From the NCBI GenBank assembly GCA_036227345.1, contig CP109468.1, positions 1,302,001 through 1,366,000 on the forward strand: a stretch of 64,000 nt of DNA, given 5' to 3'. Below, one piece after another: positions 34,283-42,978 of the stretch (position 1 is the stretch's first letter; every line of letters starts with the position of its first letter). The position numbers were made by a program, and so were the translations under genes. A model generated the notes under the pieces. The model was not told the DNA's origin, made no database searches, and saw only the letters and a program-made list of their open reading frames with translations. The stretch comes from Streptomyces sp. NBC_01463. GTDB taxonomy: Bacteria > Actinomycetota > Actinomycetes > Streptomycetales > Streptomycetaceae.

Positions 34283-35632
34283 ATGGCCTCCCCCGTCCCC
34301 GACACGACCGTCCCCGGCACGGCCGCCCCCGCCGCTCCGGCCCCGTCCGTCGCACCGGTCGACGAGCGGCTTCCGCTCCCCCGGCTGGTCCCGCTCGCGT
34401 TCCAGCACCTGCTGGCCGGGGTGGCGGCCCCCGTCTCCTCGGTCATCCTGATCGGCACCACGCTGTCGCTGTCGGCGTCGCAGACGGCGTCGCTGCTGAG
34501 CGCCACCCTCGTGCTCTGCGGCATCGGCGCGCTGCTCCAGTCGCTGGGAGTGAAGGCGCTGCGCATCGGCGCCCGGCTGCCGTTCCTGATGCTGCCGGGC
34601 GGCGCCGCGGTGGCGATCTTCCTCCAGGTCGCCAAGGAGCACGGGCCGGCCACCGCCTCCGGTTCGGTGCTCATCGCGGCGGTCTTCCTGATCGCCGTAC
34701 TGCCCCTGTACGGGCGGCTGGTGCGGTTCTTCCCGCCGCTGGTCATGGGCACCACGGTGGTCCTGATCGGGATCAACATGATCAAGATCACCGCGCCGAT
34801 GATCGCCTCGGGACCGGGGCTCGGCTTCGCCACACTCGGCATCACCGCCCTGTTCTTCCTGTTCATGCGCGGTGTCTGGCGGCAGATGTCGGTGCTCTTC
34901 GGCCTCGCGGGCGGCACGCTCGTGGCGGCGGTGAGCGGTACGGCGTTCCACATGGCGCACGGCAGCACCTTCGCGCTGCCCGACCCGTTCCCGTACGGCA
35001 CACCGCACTTCGATCTGCTGGCCGCCGTGCCGCTGCTGGTCTTCGCGCTCGCCTCGCTGGCGGAGGCGACCGGCCAGACCGTGCTCAACAGCGAGGCGGT
35101 GGGACGTACTCCGGACGCGGCCCGTGACGTGCCGCGGATCTCCCGCGCGGACGCCGTGACCTCGCTGGGCGCGGGCGTCTTCGGTACGTCGCTGATGGTG
35201 ACCAGCGCCGAGAACATCGGCATCGTCCAGCTCACCCGGGTGCGGAGCCGGTTCGTCACGGCGGGCGCGGGCGTGCTGCTGATCCTGTGCGGCCTGATCA
35301 CGCCGCTCACCCGGCTGCTCGCCGCCATCCCGGAGCCGGTGGTCGGGGCCGCGGGGCTGATCATCTACGCGGTGATCGCCACGATGGGGTTCGGCATGCT
35401 CAGCCGCGAGAACCTCAGCCACGGCACGAACGGCATCGTGGTCGCCCTGGCCCTGTGCGTCGGCCTGCTGCCGGTCTTCGCGCCCGAGATGTACGCGGGG
35501 CTTCCGGTGTGGGCGCGGACCGTCTTCGGCAGCGGTGTGGCCGCCGGGGCACTGGCCGCGGTGATCCTCGCGGCGGTGTTCTCCCGGCTGGGTCCGCCCG
35601 ACACCGGGCCGCCCGGCCGCACACCGGAGTGA
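34283..35632 (+). CDS. NCS2-family uracil/xanthine-type permease
   Basis: 449 residues with about 12 to 14 hydrophobic helices. Family marks: FQHLLAGVAAPVSS in helix 1, AEATGQTV and SLGAGVFGTSLMVTSAENIGIVQLTRVRSR at the substrate site. The start is eight bases after the arylsulfotransferase stop, without a strong ribosome site, so coupling is likely. Nucleobases are the usual cargo; the pairing with a sulfotransferase is unusual. Confidence 0.93.
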   Translation: MASPVPDTTVPGTAAPAAPAPSVAPVDERLPLPRLVPLAFQHLLAGVAAPVSSVILIGTTLSLSASQTASLLSATLVLCGIGALLQSLGVKALRIGARLPFLMLPGGAAVAIFLQVAKEHGPATASGSVLIAAVFLIAVLPLYGRLVRFFPPLVMGTTVVLIGINMIKITAPMIASGPGLGFATLGITALFFLFMRGVWRQMSVLFGLAGGTLVAAVSGTAFHMAHGSTFALPDPFPYGTPHFDLLAAVPLLVFALASLAEATGQTVLNSEAVGRTPDAARDVPRISRADAVTSLGAGVFGTSLMVTSAENIGIVQLTRVRSRFVTAGAGVLLILCGLITPLTRLLAAIPEPVVGAAGLIIYAVIATMGFGMLSRENLSHGTNGIVVALALCVGLLPVFAPEMYAGLPVWARTVFGSGVAAGALAAVILAAVFSRLGPPDTGPPGRTPE

Positions 35633-35638
35633 ACACAT

Positions 35639-35676
35639 GAGGACGCCCGCACCCTTCGGGGGGTGCGGGCGTCCTC
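35639..35676. terminator. Bidirectional hairpin terminator
   Basis: Perfect 16-bp stem GAGGACGCCCGCACCC with loop TTCGGG, between the rightward permease and the leftward DUF2510 gene. Confidence 0.88.
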
Positions 35677-35694
35677 GCGTACGCGGGTGCCGGC

Positions 35695-36588
35695 TCAGCC
35701 GAGGCCGCGGGCGTCCTGCTTGAGGGCCGTGTCCACGGTCAGCGCCGTCGCCACCACGAGGCTCAGCAGCGGCTCGGGCAGCTGGTAGTGGATCTGCAGC
35801 ACGTAGTTGTCCGCCGTGGTGAAGAGCGTCTTCGCGAGGCCTTCCCAGGTCTTGGTGATCCGGGCTATCTCGGCGTCGTTGTGGTCGACGATCGCGAAGT
35901 TCCAGGCGCGCCAGTTCTCGGCCTTGATCGCGCCGATCTGCTGACCGTCGACCATGATCGCGAAGTTGATCTTGCCGATGGCGTTCTGCTGGACGATCTC
36001 GCCGACCGGCTGTCCGTCCGCGCGCTGCACGATGACCTTGGACTTGATGAACTTCGCCGGCCGGGTCAGCAGCAGCTGCGGCTGGCCGTAGGCGTCGCGG
36101 ATCTCGAGCCGGTGGGTCAGGTACTGGTCGATGCTGGTCAGGAAGCGCAGCACCTTGCGGAGCGCGCTCTGGCCCACCTGCACGACCGAACCGATGGTGT
36201 TGCCGTTCTGATCGAAGACGCTGTACTCGTTCGTCACCTCGATCAGCTTGGCCTTCTGGTTCACGACCAGGACCTGCTGGTTGAAGAGCGAGGCGCCGCC
36301 CGGGACGCCGCCCTGCTGCTGCGGCATGCCCTGCTGCGGCACCGCGGCGGGCTGCTGCTGGGCAGGCGCCTGCTGCTGGTACTGCTGCTGGGCCGCCTGC
36401 GGCTGGTGCTGCTGCTGCGGAACCTGGGCCGGCTGGGCCGGGGCCTGCGCGGGAGCCTGCGCCTGCTGCTGTCCGCCCGCCGGGTTGGTGTGCTCGGTCC
36501 ACTGGGAACCGTCCCAGTAGCGCAGCAGCTGGGGGGCGCCGTGCGGATCCGGATACCAGCCCGCAGATACGTTCGAGTGCGTTGTCAC
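35695..36588 (-). CDS. DUF2510-scramblase-like protein
   Basis: 297 residues. An N-terminal DUF2510 motif (SAGWYPDPHGAPQLLRYWDG) is followed by a Gln/Ala/Pro-rich linker (about residues 39-97) and a beta-rich phospholipid-scramblase/LURP-one-like domain (LFNQQVLVVNQKAKLIEVTNEYSV onward) ending with a weak hydrophobic segment. This combination is common in Streptomyces, role unknown. No signal peptide. Confidence 0.9.
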   Translation of the reverse strand: MTTHSNVSAGWYPDPHGAPQLLRYWDGSQWTEHTNPAGGQQQAQAPAQAPAQPAQVPQQQHQPQAAQQQYQQQAPAQQQPAAVPQQGMPQQQGGVPGGASLFNQQVLVVNQKAKLIEVTNEYSVFDQNGNTIGSVVQVGQSALRKVLRFLTSIDQYLTHRLEIRDAYGQPQLLLTRPAKFIKSKVIVQRADGQPVGEIVQQNAIGKINFAIMVDGQQIGAIKAENWRAWNFAIVDHNDAEIARITKTWEGLAKTLFTTADNYVLQIHYQLPEPLLSLVVATALTVDTALKQDARGLG

Positions 36589-36710
36589 CGGGGCACACTA
36601 TCCCGGCGCGCCCGCGGCGGAACCCTTTCCCCCGGGATCCACAGCTTCACCGCCGGCGTTCCTGCCGGTCCGGCACTCATTGAAAGTTCACAGACCAGTA
36701 CGATGCCGGG

Positions 36711-37139
36711 GTGAACTGGCTGAGCGAGCACCCCGACCGGCGGCGGAGCATCCGCGTGCCGGTGGTGCTCGGCTGGGTGTTCGTCCTCGTCGCCATGGTG
36801 GTGTGCTGCCCGCTGACGTCCGGCCGGCCGGCCTCCGCGCACCACGCGGCGGCCGCCGCCGCGACGGCTCCCCGGATCACCCCCGCCGCCCCGGCGTCCG
36901 CGGTACGGGCCGTGGTGGCCGTCGCCCCCGACGACCGCGGGTCGGGGAGTTCCTGCCACGGCGCCTCGGAGCACTCGGCCCCGGTCCTGCTGCCCGGACA
37001 GCCCGCCCCCGCCTCGCCGCCCTCGGCCGCCGCGACGCTGCCCGCGGCCCCGCTCACCGGCGGAGCCGTCATCCGCGGCCCGTCCAACGACACCGTGGCC
37101 GACGTCGACCATCTCCTCCTCCAGGTTCAACGGATCTAG
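36711..37139 (+). CDS. Membrane-anchored small protein of unknown function
   Basis: 142 residues: one N-terminal hydrophobic helix (VPVVLGWVFVLVAMVVCC, about 17-34), then an Ala/Pro-rich tail with SGSSCHGASEH. GTG start with no strong ribosome site. Directly upstream of the DUF3105 and DUF305 genes, so it may belong to the same exported metal/redox group, but no family is recognised. It could be a lipoprotein if the VCC is a lipobox. Confidence 0.6.
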   Translation: MNWLSEHPDRRRSIRVPVVLGWVFVLVAMVVCCPLTSGRPASAHHAAAAAATAPRITPAAPASAVRAVVAVAPDDRGSGSSCHGASEHSAPVLLPGQPAPASPPSAAATLPAAPLTGGAVIRGPSNDTVADVDHLLLQVQRI

Positions 37140-37219
37140 CAGCCGCGCACGTCCCGGACCACCCGGGACGCTCCCGCATGCCCGCAACCCGTCCGTTCCA
37201 CCGAAACCGAGGACCCGTC

Positions 37220-37870
37220 ATGGCTTCCGCCAAGAAGCAGAACACCCCTGCCAACGCCCGCCGCGCCAAGCTGGAGGAGGCCCGCCGCCAGGAGCGGGCC
37301 CGCGAGCGCCGCAGCCGCGTCATCACGATCGGCGCGGCCGTGCTCGTCGTCGCGGGTCTCGTCGCCGGCGGCGGCTATCTGATGAACGCGGCCGACGAGC
37401 AGGACAAGGCCGAGACGGCCGCCAAGGCCTCGCCCGTCGAGGGCGAGAAGAGCTGGGACAAGCTCACGCAGAACCACGTCGAGAAGAAGGTCGACTACCC
37501 GATGAACCCGCCGGTCGGCGGCGACCACAACCCGGTGTGGATGAACTGCGACGCCGACGTCTACAGCAAGGAGATACCGAAGGAGAACGCCGTCCACTCG
37601 CTGGAGCACGGCGCCGTCTGGGTCACGTACACGAGCAAGGCGAGCGCGGCCGACGTGAAGAAGCTCCAGGACAAGGTCTCGGCCACCCCGTACTCCCTGA
37701 TGAGCCCGCTGGAGGACCAGGGCTCCCCGCTGATGCTCAGCGCCTGGGGCAAGCAGCTGGCCGTCAAGAGCGCGTCCGACGCCCGCGTCGCGCAGTTCTT
37801 CACGAAGTACGTCCAGGGTCCGCAGACGCCGGAGCCGGGTGCCGCCTGCTCGGGCGGGATCGCCAAGTGA
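37220..37870 (+). CDS. DUF3105 membrane protein
   Basis: 216 residues: a charged Ala/Arg-rich cytosolic N-terminus, one membrane segment (about 36-56) and an extracellular DUF3105 domain (YPMNPPVGGDHNPVWMNCDADVYSKEI, HSLEHGAVWVTY). The His and Cys of DHN, NCDAD and LEHG suggest metal binding. Start at 37220 with GAGGA upstream. The stop overlaps the DUF305 start (GTGA). Confidence 0.92.
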   Translation: MASAKKQNTPANARRAKLEEARRQERARERRSRVITIGAAVLVVAGLVAGGGYLMNAADEQDKAETAAKASPVEGEKSWDKLTQNHVEKKVDYPMNPPVGGDHNPVWMNCDADVYSKEIPKENAVHSLEHGAVWVTYTSKASAADVKKLQDKVSATPYSLMSPLEDQGSPLMLSAWGKQLAVKSASDARVAQFFTKYVQGPQTPEPGAACSGGIAK

Positions 37871-38559
37871 GCCAGGCAAGCCAGGCGGCTCAGGGCGGTC
37901 GGGCGACGCCCTCGGCCCGTACGTCGCGGCCGATGGTGCTGGCCGGCGGCGCGGTCCTGCTGGTGGCGGCCGGCCTGGTCGTGCTGATGCTGGCGCGGCC
38001 CTCGTCCTCCTCCCCCTCGGACACCGGCGCCGCGTCGTCCACGTCCGCCCCCGCCGAGACCTCGGCCGATGTCGGGTTCGCGCGCGACATGGCCGTCCAC
38101 CATCAGCAGGCGGTCGAGATGGCGTTCGTCGTCCGGGACCGCACCGCGGACGTGGCGGTGCGCCGGCTGGCGTACGACATCATCAACACCCAGGCCAACC
38201 AGCGCGGCATGATGCTGGGCTGGCTGGAGACCTGGGGCCGGTCGAAGAGCTCCCCCGGTCCGCCCATGGCCTGGATGGGGCACGCCTTCACCTCGCGCGG
38301 TGACGGGGCGCTGATGCCCGGCATGGCGACCGACGCGGAGCTCGACGCGCTGCGTGCGGCGAAGGGCCGGGACGCCGAGGTGCGGTTCCTGAGACTGATG
38401 ACCGCGCACCACCGGGCCGGGGCGGAGATGGCGCAGGCGGCCGCCGACGCGGCGGGCACCGAGGAGATCCGGAATCTGGCCTCGGGCATGGTGCTGGGCC
38501 AGCGGTCGGAGATCGCGCTCATGGCGGACATGCTCAAGGAGCGCGGCGCCACCGACTGA
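37867..38559 (+). CDS. DUF305 membrane-anchored protein
   Basis: 230 residues with one membrane segment (about 26-46) and two DUF305 repeats marked by AVHHQQAVEMAFV and TAHHRAGAEMAQ, a ferritin-like helical fold with paired His and Met. Family members are linked to copper or redox at the cell surface, but this is unproved. The GTG start overlaps the DUF3105 stop. Confidence 0.92.
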   Translation: MSQASQAAQGGRATPSARTSRPMVLAGGAVLLVAAGLVVLMLARPSSSSPSDTGAASSTSAPAETSADVGFARDMAVHHQQAVEMAFVVRDRTADVAVRRLAYDIINTQANQRGMMLGWLETWGRSKSSPGPPMAWMGHAFTSRGDGALMPGMATDAELDALRAAKGRDAEVRFLRLMTAHHRAGAEMAQAAADAAGTEEIRNLASGMVLGQRSEIALMADMLKERGATD

Positions 38560-38566
38560 GCGGTGG

Positions 38567-38601
38567 CCGGGGCCGGGCCGCATCCGAGGACCCGGCCCCG
38601 G
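38567..38601 (+). terminator. Hairpin terminator after DUF305 gene
   Basis: 11-bp stem CCGGGGCCGGG / CCCGGCCCCGG with a 13-base loop, just past the stop at 38559. Confidence 0.6.
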
Positions 38602-38656
38602 TCCTGCCGCATCGGGACCGTACGCGCGTACGGAATCGCATAGGCTCGGGACCGAT

Positions 38657-39901
38657 ATGAAGAGCAACCTCACGCCGCTGGGGCCCAAGGCCGACAAGGA
38701 CACCGTCCGGCGCAGCAACCTCAGCCTCGTGCTGCGGGCCGTCCGTGACGAGGGCGAGGGCGAGGCGACCCGGGCCGGGGTCGCCGCGCGGGTGGGACTG
38801 ACCCGGGCCGCCGTGTCCTCGCTCGTCGAGCAGCTGATCGACAGCGGGTTCCTCACCGAGTCCGGCAAGACGTTCAGCGGGCAGGCGGGCCGGCCGGGGA
38901 CCGCGCTGAAGACGGCCCGCACCGGTCCGGCGGGCCTCGGTGTCGAGGTCAACATCGACTACGTCTCGGTGTGCGTCGTCGACCTGGCCGGAACCGGCCG
39001 CGTCCGGCTCACCGAGCACCTCGACAACCGGGGCGCGCCGCCCGCCGAGGTACTGGCCAGGGCGGCCAGGATCGCCGCGCGCACCCTGGAGTCGGCGCGC
39101 GAGCAGGAGCTGTTCCCGGTCGGGGTGGCCCTGGCCCTGCCCGGTCTGGTCTCCGGCGGCTCGGTGCGGCAGGCGCCGAACCTGGGCTGGAACCAGGTGC
39201 CGGCCGAGGAGCTGTTCGCCGCCGCACTGGCCGCCGAGCGCCCGGGCCACGGGGCGCTGACGGTGAGTTCGGAGAACGAGGCGAATCTGGCGGCGCTGGC
39301 CGAGCTCTGGTTCGGCGGTCTTGGCCGGATCCGGACCTTCCTCTATCTGACCGGTGAGATCGGTGTCGGCGGTGCCCTGGTGATCAACGGGGAACTGCTG
39401 CGCGGCGCGCACGGTTTCGCCGGGGAGATCGGGCACGTGGTGGTGGACTCCGAGGGGCCGCAGTGCCGGTGCGGGTCGCGCGGCTGCCTGGAGCAGTACG
39501 CGGGACAGGCGGCGCTGCTGCGGTCGGCGGGGATCGAGGAGAGCGGCAGCGGGACCGGGGTCGAGGAACTGGAGCGGCGCACCCGGGCCGGGGACGAGCG
39601 GGCGGTGGCCGCGGTCGCCGACGCGGGGCGGATGCTGGGGCGGGTGCTGTCGGGGGCGGTGAACCTGCTGGACCCGGACGCGGTGGTGCTCGGCGGGATC
39701 TACCGGAATCTGATGCCGTGGCTGGCGCCGCCCGCCGACGAGGAGCTGACGGACCGGGTGGTGTCGGGGCTGTGGACCCCGGGCGGCGGCCGGCTGCGGG
39801 CCTCGTCCGTCGCCGGCGACGCGGCACGGGGTGCGGCGGCGCTGGTGATGACGGATGTGCTGGCCGACCCGGTGGCGTACGCGGGGCGGACACCGGCCTG
39901 A
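38657..39901 (+). CDS. ROK-family regulator, probably for xylose genes
   Basis: 414 residues: N-terminal winged helix (AGVAARVGLTRAAVSSLVEQLIDSGFLTESG), then a ROK fold with LTGEIGVGGALVINGELLRGAHGFAGEIGH and the zinc motif CRCGSRGCLEQ. ROK regulators of this size repress sugar genes and are released by the sugar. It converges with xylA; xylA and xylB share the divergent spacer to its right, where palindromes lie. Assignment to xylose is by context. Confidence 0.9.
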   Translation: MKSNLTPLGPKADKDTVRRSNLSLVLRAVRDEGEGEATRAGVAARVGLTRAAVSSLVEQLIDSGFLTESGKTFSGQAGRPGTALKTARTGPAGLGVEVNIDYVSVCVVDLAGTGRVRLTEHLDNRGAPPAEVLARAARIAARTLESAREQELFPVGVALALPGLVSGGSVRQAPNLGWNQVPAEELFAAALAAERPGHGALTVSSENEANLAALAELWFGGLGRIRTFLYLTGEIGVGGALVINGELLRGAHGFAGEIGHVVVDSEGPQCRCGSRGCLEQYAGQAALLRSAGIEESGSGTGVEELERRTRAGDERAVAAVADAGRMLGRVLSGAVNLLDPDAVVLGGIYRNLMPWLAPPADEELTDRVVSGLWTPGGGRLRASSVAGDAARGAAALVMTDVLADPVAYAGRTPA

Positions 39902-39937
39902 GCGGACGGCCCCGGCGGACCCGGGGCGTGAACGACG

Positions 39938-39972
39938 GAGGGGGACGGACGCACGGTGCGTCCGTCCCCCTC
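39938..39972. terminator. Bidirectional hairpin between ROK gene and xylA
   Basis: 17-bp perfect stem GAGGGGGACGGACGCAC around a single base, so the real loop will open to about five. Serves the convergent ROK and xylA genes. Confidence 0.88.
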
Positions 39973-40001
39973 GTGTCACCGCCGCGGTGCGGCCGGCGGC
40001 G

Positions 40002-41171
40002 TCAGCGGACGCCGAGCAGGTGGTCCATCGCCAGCTGGTCCAGGGCCTCGAACGCCATGCCGCGCTCGGCCGCCGCGGTCACGTCGAAGTCCTCGTAGGC
40101 CGAGCGGTCGGCGAGCAGGCCCGCCACGCCGTCCTCGGCGGTGCGCTGCGCCAGCTCGTCGAGCCGGGACGCGCGCAGCGCCTCCTGCACCGCCGGGTCG
40201 GCGCGGAATGCGGCGGCGCGCTCCTTGAGGATCAGGTAGTTGCGCATGCAGCCCGCGGCCGAGGCCCAGACGCCGTCGTAGTCCTCGGTCCGCGGCGGCT
40301 TGAAGTCGAAGTGGCGCGGGCCCTCGTAGCCGGCCGTCTCCAGCAGGTCGACGAGCCAGAAGGCCTGGCGCAGGTCGCCGGCGCCGAAGCGGAGGTCCTG
40401 GTCGTACTTGATGCCGGACTGGCCGTTGAGGTCGATGTGGAAGAGCTTGCCCGCCCAGATGGCCTGTGCGATGCCGTGCGGGAAGTTCAGCCCGGCCATC
40501 TGCTCGTGGCCCGTCTCCGGGTTGACGCCCACCATCTCCGGGCGCTCCAGGCGCTCGATGAAGGCGAGGGCGTGGCCGATGGTGGGGAGCAGGATGTCGC
40601 CGCGCGGCTCGTTCGGCTTGGGCTCGATGGCGAACCGGAGATCGTAGCCCTGTTCGGTGACGTAGTCGCCCAGCAGGTCGAAGGCCTCCTTCATGCGGTC
40701 GAGCGCGACGCGGATGTCCTTGGCCGCGCCCGACTCGGAGCCCTCGCGGCCGCCCCAGGCCACGTAGGTGGTGGCGCCGAGCTCGACGGCGAGGTCGATG
40801 TTGCGGATGACCTTGCGCAGCGCGTAACGGCGGACGTCGCGGTCGTTGGAGGTGAAGGCGCCGTCCTTGAAGACGGGGTGGGTGAAGAGGTTCGTCGTGG
40901 CCATCGGGACCACGAGCCCGGCCGCGTCCAGCGACTGGCGGAACCGCTTCACGATGCCCTCGCGCTCGGCGTCCGTGGAGCCGAACGGGATCAGGTCGTC
41001 GTCGTGGAAGGTCACGCCGTACGCCCCCAGCTCCGCGAGGCGCTGGACGGAGTCGACCGGGTCGATCGCCGCCCGGGTCGCGTCACCGAACGGGTCCCGG
41101 CCCTGCCAGCCCACGGTCCACAGGCCGAAGGTGAACTTGTCCTGCGGGGTGGGCGTGAAGCGTTCCGTCAT
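40002..41171 (-). CDS. xylA: Xylose isomerase
   Basis: 389 residues, the length of Streptomyces xylose (glucose) isomerases. It converts D-xylose to D-xylulose using divalent metal. Conserved pieces include [19 protein letters not shown], the active His in [12 protein letters not shown] (His56), [11 protein letters not shown] with the metal Glu, [10 protein letters not shown] and [10 protein letters not shown]. Start at 41171. Divergent from xylB across a 222-base spacer. Confidence 0.97.
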   Translation of the reverse strand: MTERFTPTPQDKFTFGLWTVGWQGRDPFGDATRAAIDPVDSVQRLAELGAYGVTFHDDDLIPFGSTDAEREGIVKRFRQSLDAAGLVVPMATTNLFTHPVFKDGAFTSNDRDVRRYALRKVIRNIDLAVELGATTYVAWGGREGSESGAAKDIRVALDRMKEAFDLLGDYVTEQGYDLRFAIEPKPNEPRGDILLPTIGHALAFIERLERPEMVGVNPETGHEQMAGLNFPHGIAQAIWAGKLFHIDLNGQSGIKYDQDLRFGAGDLRQAFWLVDLLETAGYEGPRHFDFKPPRTEDYDGVWASAAGCMRNYLILKERAAAFRADPAVQEALRASRLDELAQRTAEDGVAGLLADRSAYEDFDVTAAAERGMAFEALDQLAMDHLLGVR

Positions 41172-41239
41172 GGTCCAGCCGCCTTCGGTGCCATGGGTCC
41201 GCAGCCGGTCGAGCGGCCGAACCACGATTTGTTCACTGT

Positions 41240-41253
41240 CATGACTAATCATG
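41240..41253. promoter_or_regulatory. Palindrome CATGA-CTAA-TCATG upstream of xylA
   Basis: 14-bp inverted repeat 69 bases before xylA, in the shared promoter region. Candidate ROK operator. Confidence 0.5.
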
Positions 41254-41342
41254 CACGGACCACCCTCGCGACGTAACCCCCCGTCCCGGGAAATCCGGAG
41301 CGGGCCCGGTCCAGCCCTGTTCGGGGCGTGCGCGATCGCGTA

Positions 41343-41365
41343 ATTTGTTTTTCGTACGATCAAAT
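41343..41365. promoter_or_regulatory. AT-rich inverted repeat ATTTG-N13-CAAAT upstream of xylB
   Basis: AT-rich arms 13 bases apart around CGTACG, 29 bases before xylB. Candidate operator or promoter element in the xylA-xylB spacer. Confidence 0.4.
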
Positions 41366-41393
41366 CCCCGTCAACCAGAGAATGAGGTCAGCC

Positions 41394-42884
41394 ATGCCGA
41401 CGCACTCGGTCGTCATCGGTGTGGACAGCTCCACCCAGTCCACCAAGGCGGCGTTCGTCGACACCGCAACCGGCCGGCTGCTCGCCGTCGGCCGGGCCCC
41501 GCACGTCGTCACCGGCGAGGGCGGGGCCCGTGAGAGCGATCCGGAGGTGTGGTGGCAGGCGCTGCGCGACGCGGTGGCCGCAGGGCTGAAGGAATCCGGC
41601 GCCGCCGCTTCCGACGTCATCGGGATCGCCGTGGCCGGGCAGCAGCACGGACTGGTCGTCCTCGACGGCGCGGGCCGCCCACTGCGCCCGGCCCTCCTGT
41701 GGAACGACACCCGTTCCGCGCCGCAGGCCGCCGCGCTGACCGAGGCACTGGGCGGGGCCGACGCCTGGACCGCGCGCACCGGTTCGGTGCCCGTGGCCTC
41801 GATGACCGCGTCGAAGTGGCAGTGGCTGCGGGAGAACGAGCCGGAGACCGCCGCCGCGGCCGCCGCGATCCGGCTCCCCCACGACTTCCTCACCGAGCGC
41901 CTCTCCGGCAGGGCCGTCACCGACCCCGGCGACGCGTCCGGCACCTGCTGGTACTCCACCGCGACCGGCGCCTACGACCCCGAGCTGCTGGCCCTGCTCG
42001 CCATCGACCCGGCGATGCTTCCGGAAGTGGCGTCGAGCGGTGCCGCCCGCGTCGGTTCACTCACCGCGCAGGCGGCAGGGGAACTCGGGCTGGCCGCGGG
42101 CATCGCGGTCGCGGCCGGCACCGGCGACAACATGAGCGCCGCCGTCGGCCTCGGGCTCGGCGGCGCCGGCCTCCTCGACCACCCCGTCCTCAGCCTGGGC
42201 ACATCGGGCACGGTCTTCACCGCCTCCCGGGCCCGCCCCGCCTCGCCCGCACTCGCCGGGTTCGCGGCGGCGGACGGTACATACCTGCCGCTGGGCTGCA
42301 CCCTCAACTGCACGCTCGCCGTGGACAAGGTGGCCGCCCTGCTCGGCCTGGACCGCGATGACGCGGCCCCCGGCGGCGAAGCCGTACTCCTCCCCTACCT
42401 GGACGGCGAACGCACCCCCGACCTGCCCACCGCCGCCGGACTCCTCACCGGCCTGCGCCACGACACCACCCCGCAGCAGCTCCTCGGCGCCGCCTACGAG
42501 GGGGCCGTCGTCACCGTGCTCCGCGCGCTCGACGAACTGCTGCGGGCCTGTGGGCTGGACCCCGACGACCCCGAGGTGGCGGCCCGCCCGCTGCGGCTGA
42601 TCGGCGGCGGCGCCCAGGGGAGGGTGTGGGTGGAGACCGTGCGCCGCCTCTCCGGACGGCCGGTGACGGTGCCCGCGAGCGGCGAACTGGTCGCACTCGG
42701 CGCGGCCGCGCTCGCCGCCGCGGCGGCCACGGGCGCGGATCCGGTCGCGATCGCCACCGGCTGGGACACCGGCGATGACGTCCGCCTGGCGGCGGTGGAA
42801 CGGGATCTGACGACCTGGGACCGGGTCGGTTCCGTACTGGAGCGGGCGGCCGGCCCCCTGCTGGGAGCGGCCCGGTCGAGCTGA
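41394..42884 (+). CDS. xylB: Xylulokinase
   Basis: 496-residue FGGY kinase that phosphorylates xylulose. Phosphate loop VDSSTQSTKAAFVD, GIAVAGQQHGLV, catalytic Asp region AVAAGTGDNMSAAVG and SLGTSGTVF, then LIGGGAQGRVW near the C-terminus. Start at 41394 with GAGGT upstream. Completes the xylose route with xylA and would feed the pentose phosphate pathway. Confidence 0.96.
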   Translation: MPTHSVVIGVDSSTQSTKAAFVDTATGRLLAVGRAPHVVTGEGGARESDPEVWWQALRDAVAAGLKESGAAASDVIGIAVAGQQHGLVVLDGAGRPLRPALLWNDTRSAPQAAALTEALGGADAWTARTGSVPVASMTASKWQWLRENEPETAAAAAAIRLPHDFLTERLSGRAVTDPGDASGTCWYSTATGAYDPELLALLAIDPAMLPEVASSGAARVGSLTAQAAGELGLAAGIAVAAGTGDNMSAAVGLGLGGAGLLDHPVLSLGTSGTVFTASRARPASPALAGFAAADGTYLPLGCTLNCTLAVDKVAALLGLDRDDAAPGGEAVLLPYLDGERTPDLPTAAGLLTGLRHDTTPQQLLGAAYEGAVVTVLRALDELLRACGLDPDDPEVAARPLRLIGGGAQGRVWVETVRRLSGRPVTVPASGELVALGAAALAAAAATGADPVAIATGWDTGDDVRLAAVERDLTTWDRVGSVLERAAGPLLGAARSS

Positions 42885-42902
42885 CCGGCAGTCATGTCCC
42901 GT

Positions 42903-42927
42903 CGCACGCCGCGCACAAGCGCGTGCG
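42903..42927 (+). terminator. Weak hairpin after xylB
   Basis: 7-bp stem CGCACGC / GCGTGCG with an 11-base loop, 19 bases beyond the xylB stop. Confidence 0.35.
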
Positions 42928-42945
42928 GCGGTCACCAGCCGTTTT

Positions 42946-42974
42946 GGATAGCGAACTGATGTTCACTACTATCC
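42946..42974. promoter_or_regulatory. Nested palindrome before VWA gene
   Basis: GGATAG...CTATCC outer arms (42946-42951, 42969-42974) enclose GAAC-TGAT-GTTC (42953-42964). It ends four bases before the ATG at 42979, so it may be an operator or mRNA hairpin controlling translation. Confidence 0.55.
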
Positions 42975-42978
42975 GGCG

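Noticed and set aside
34229..36598. A 789-codon frame opposite the permease and DUF2510 genes
   Set aside because: Its translation is low-complexity Arg/Asp/His/Gln, and it crosses the strong terminator at 35639.
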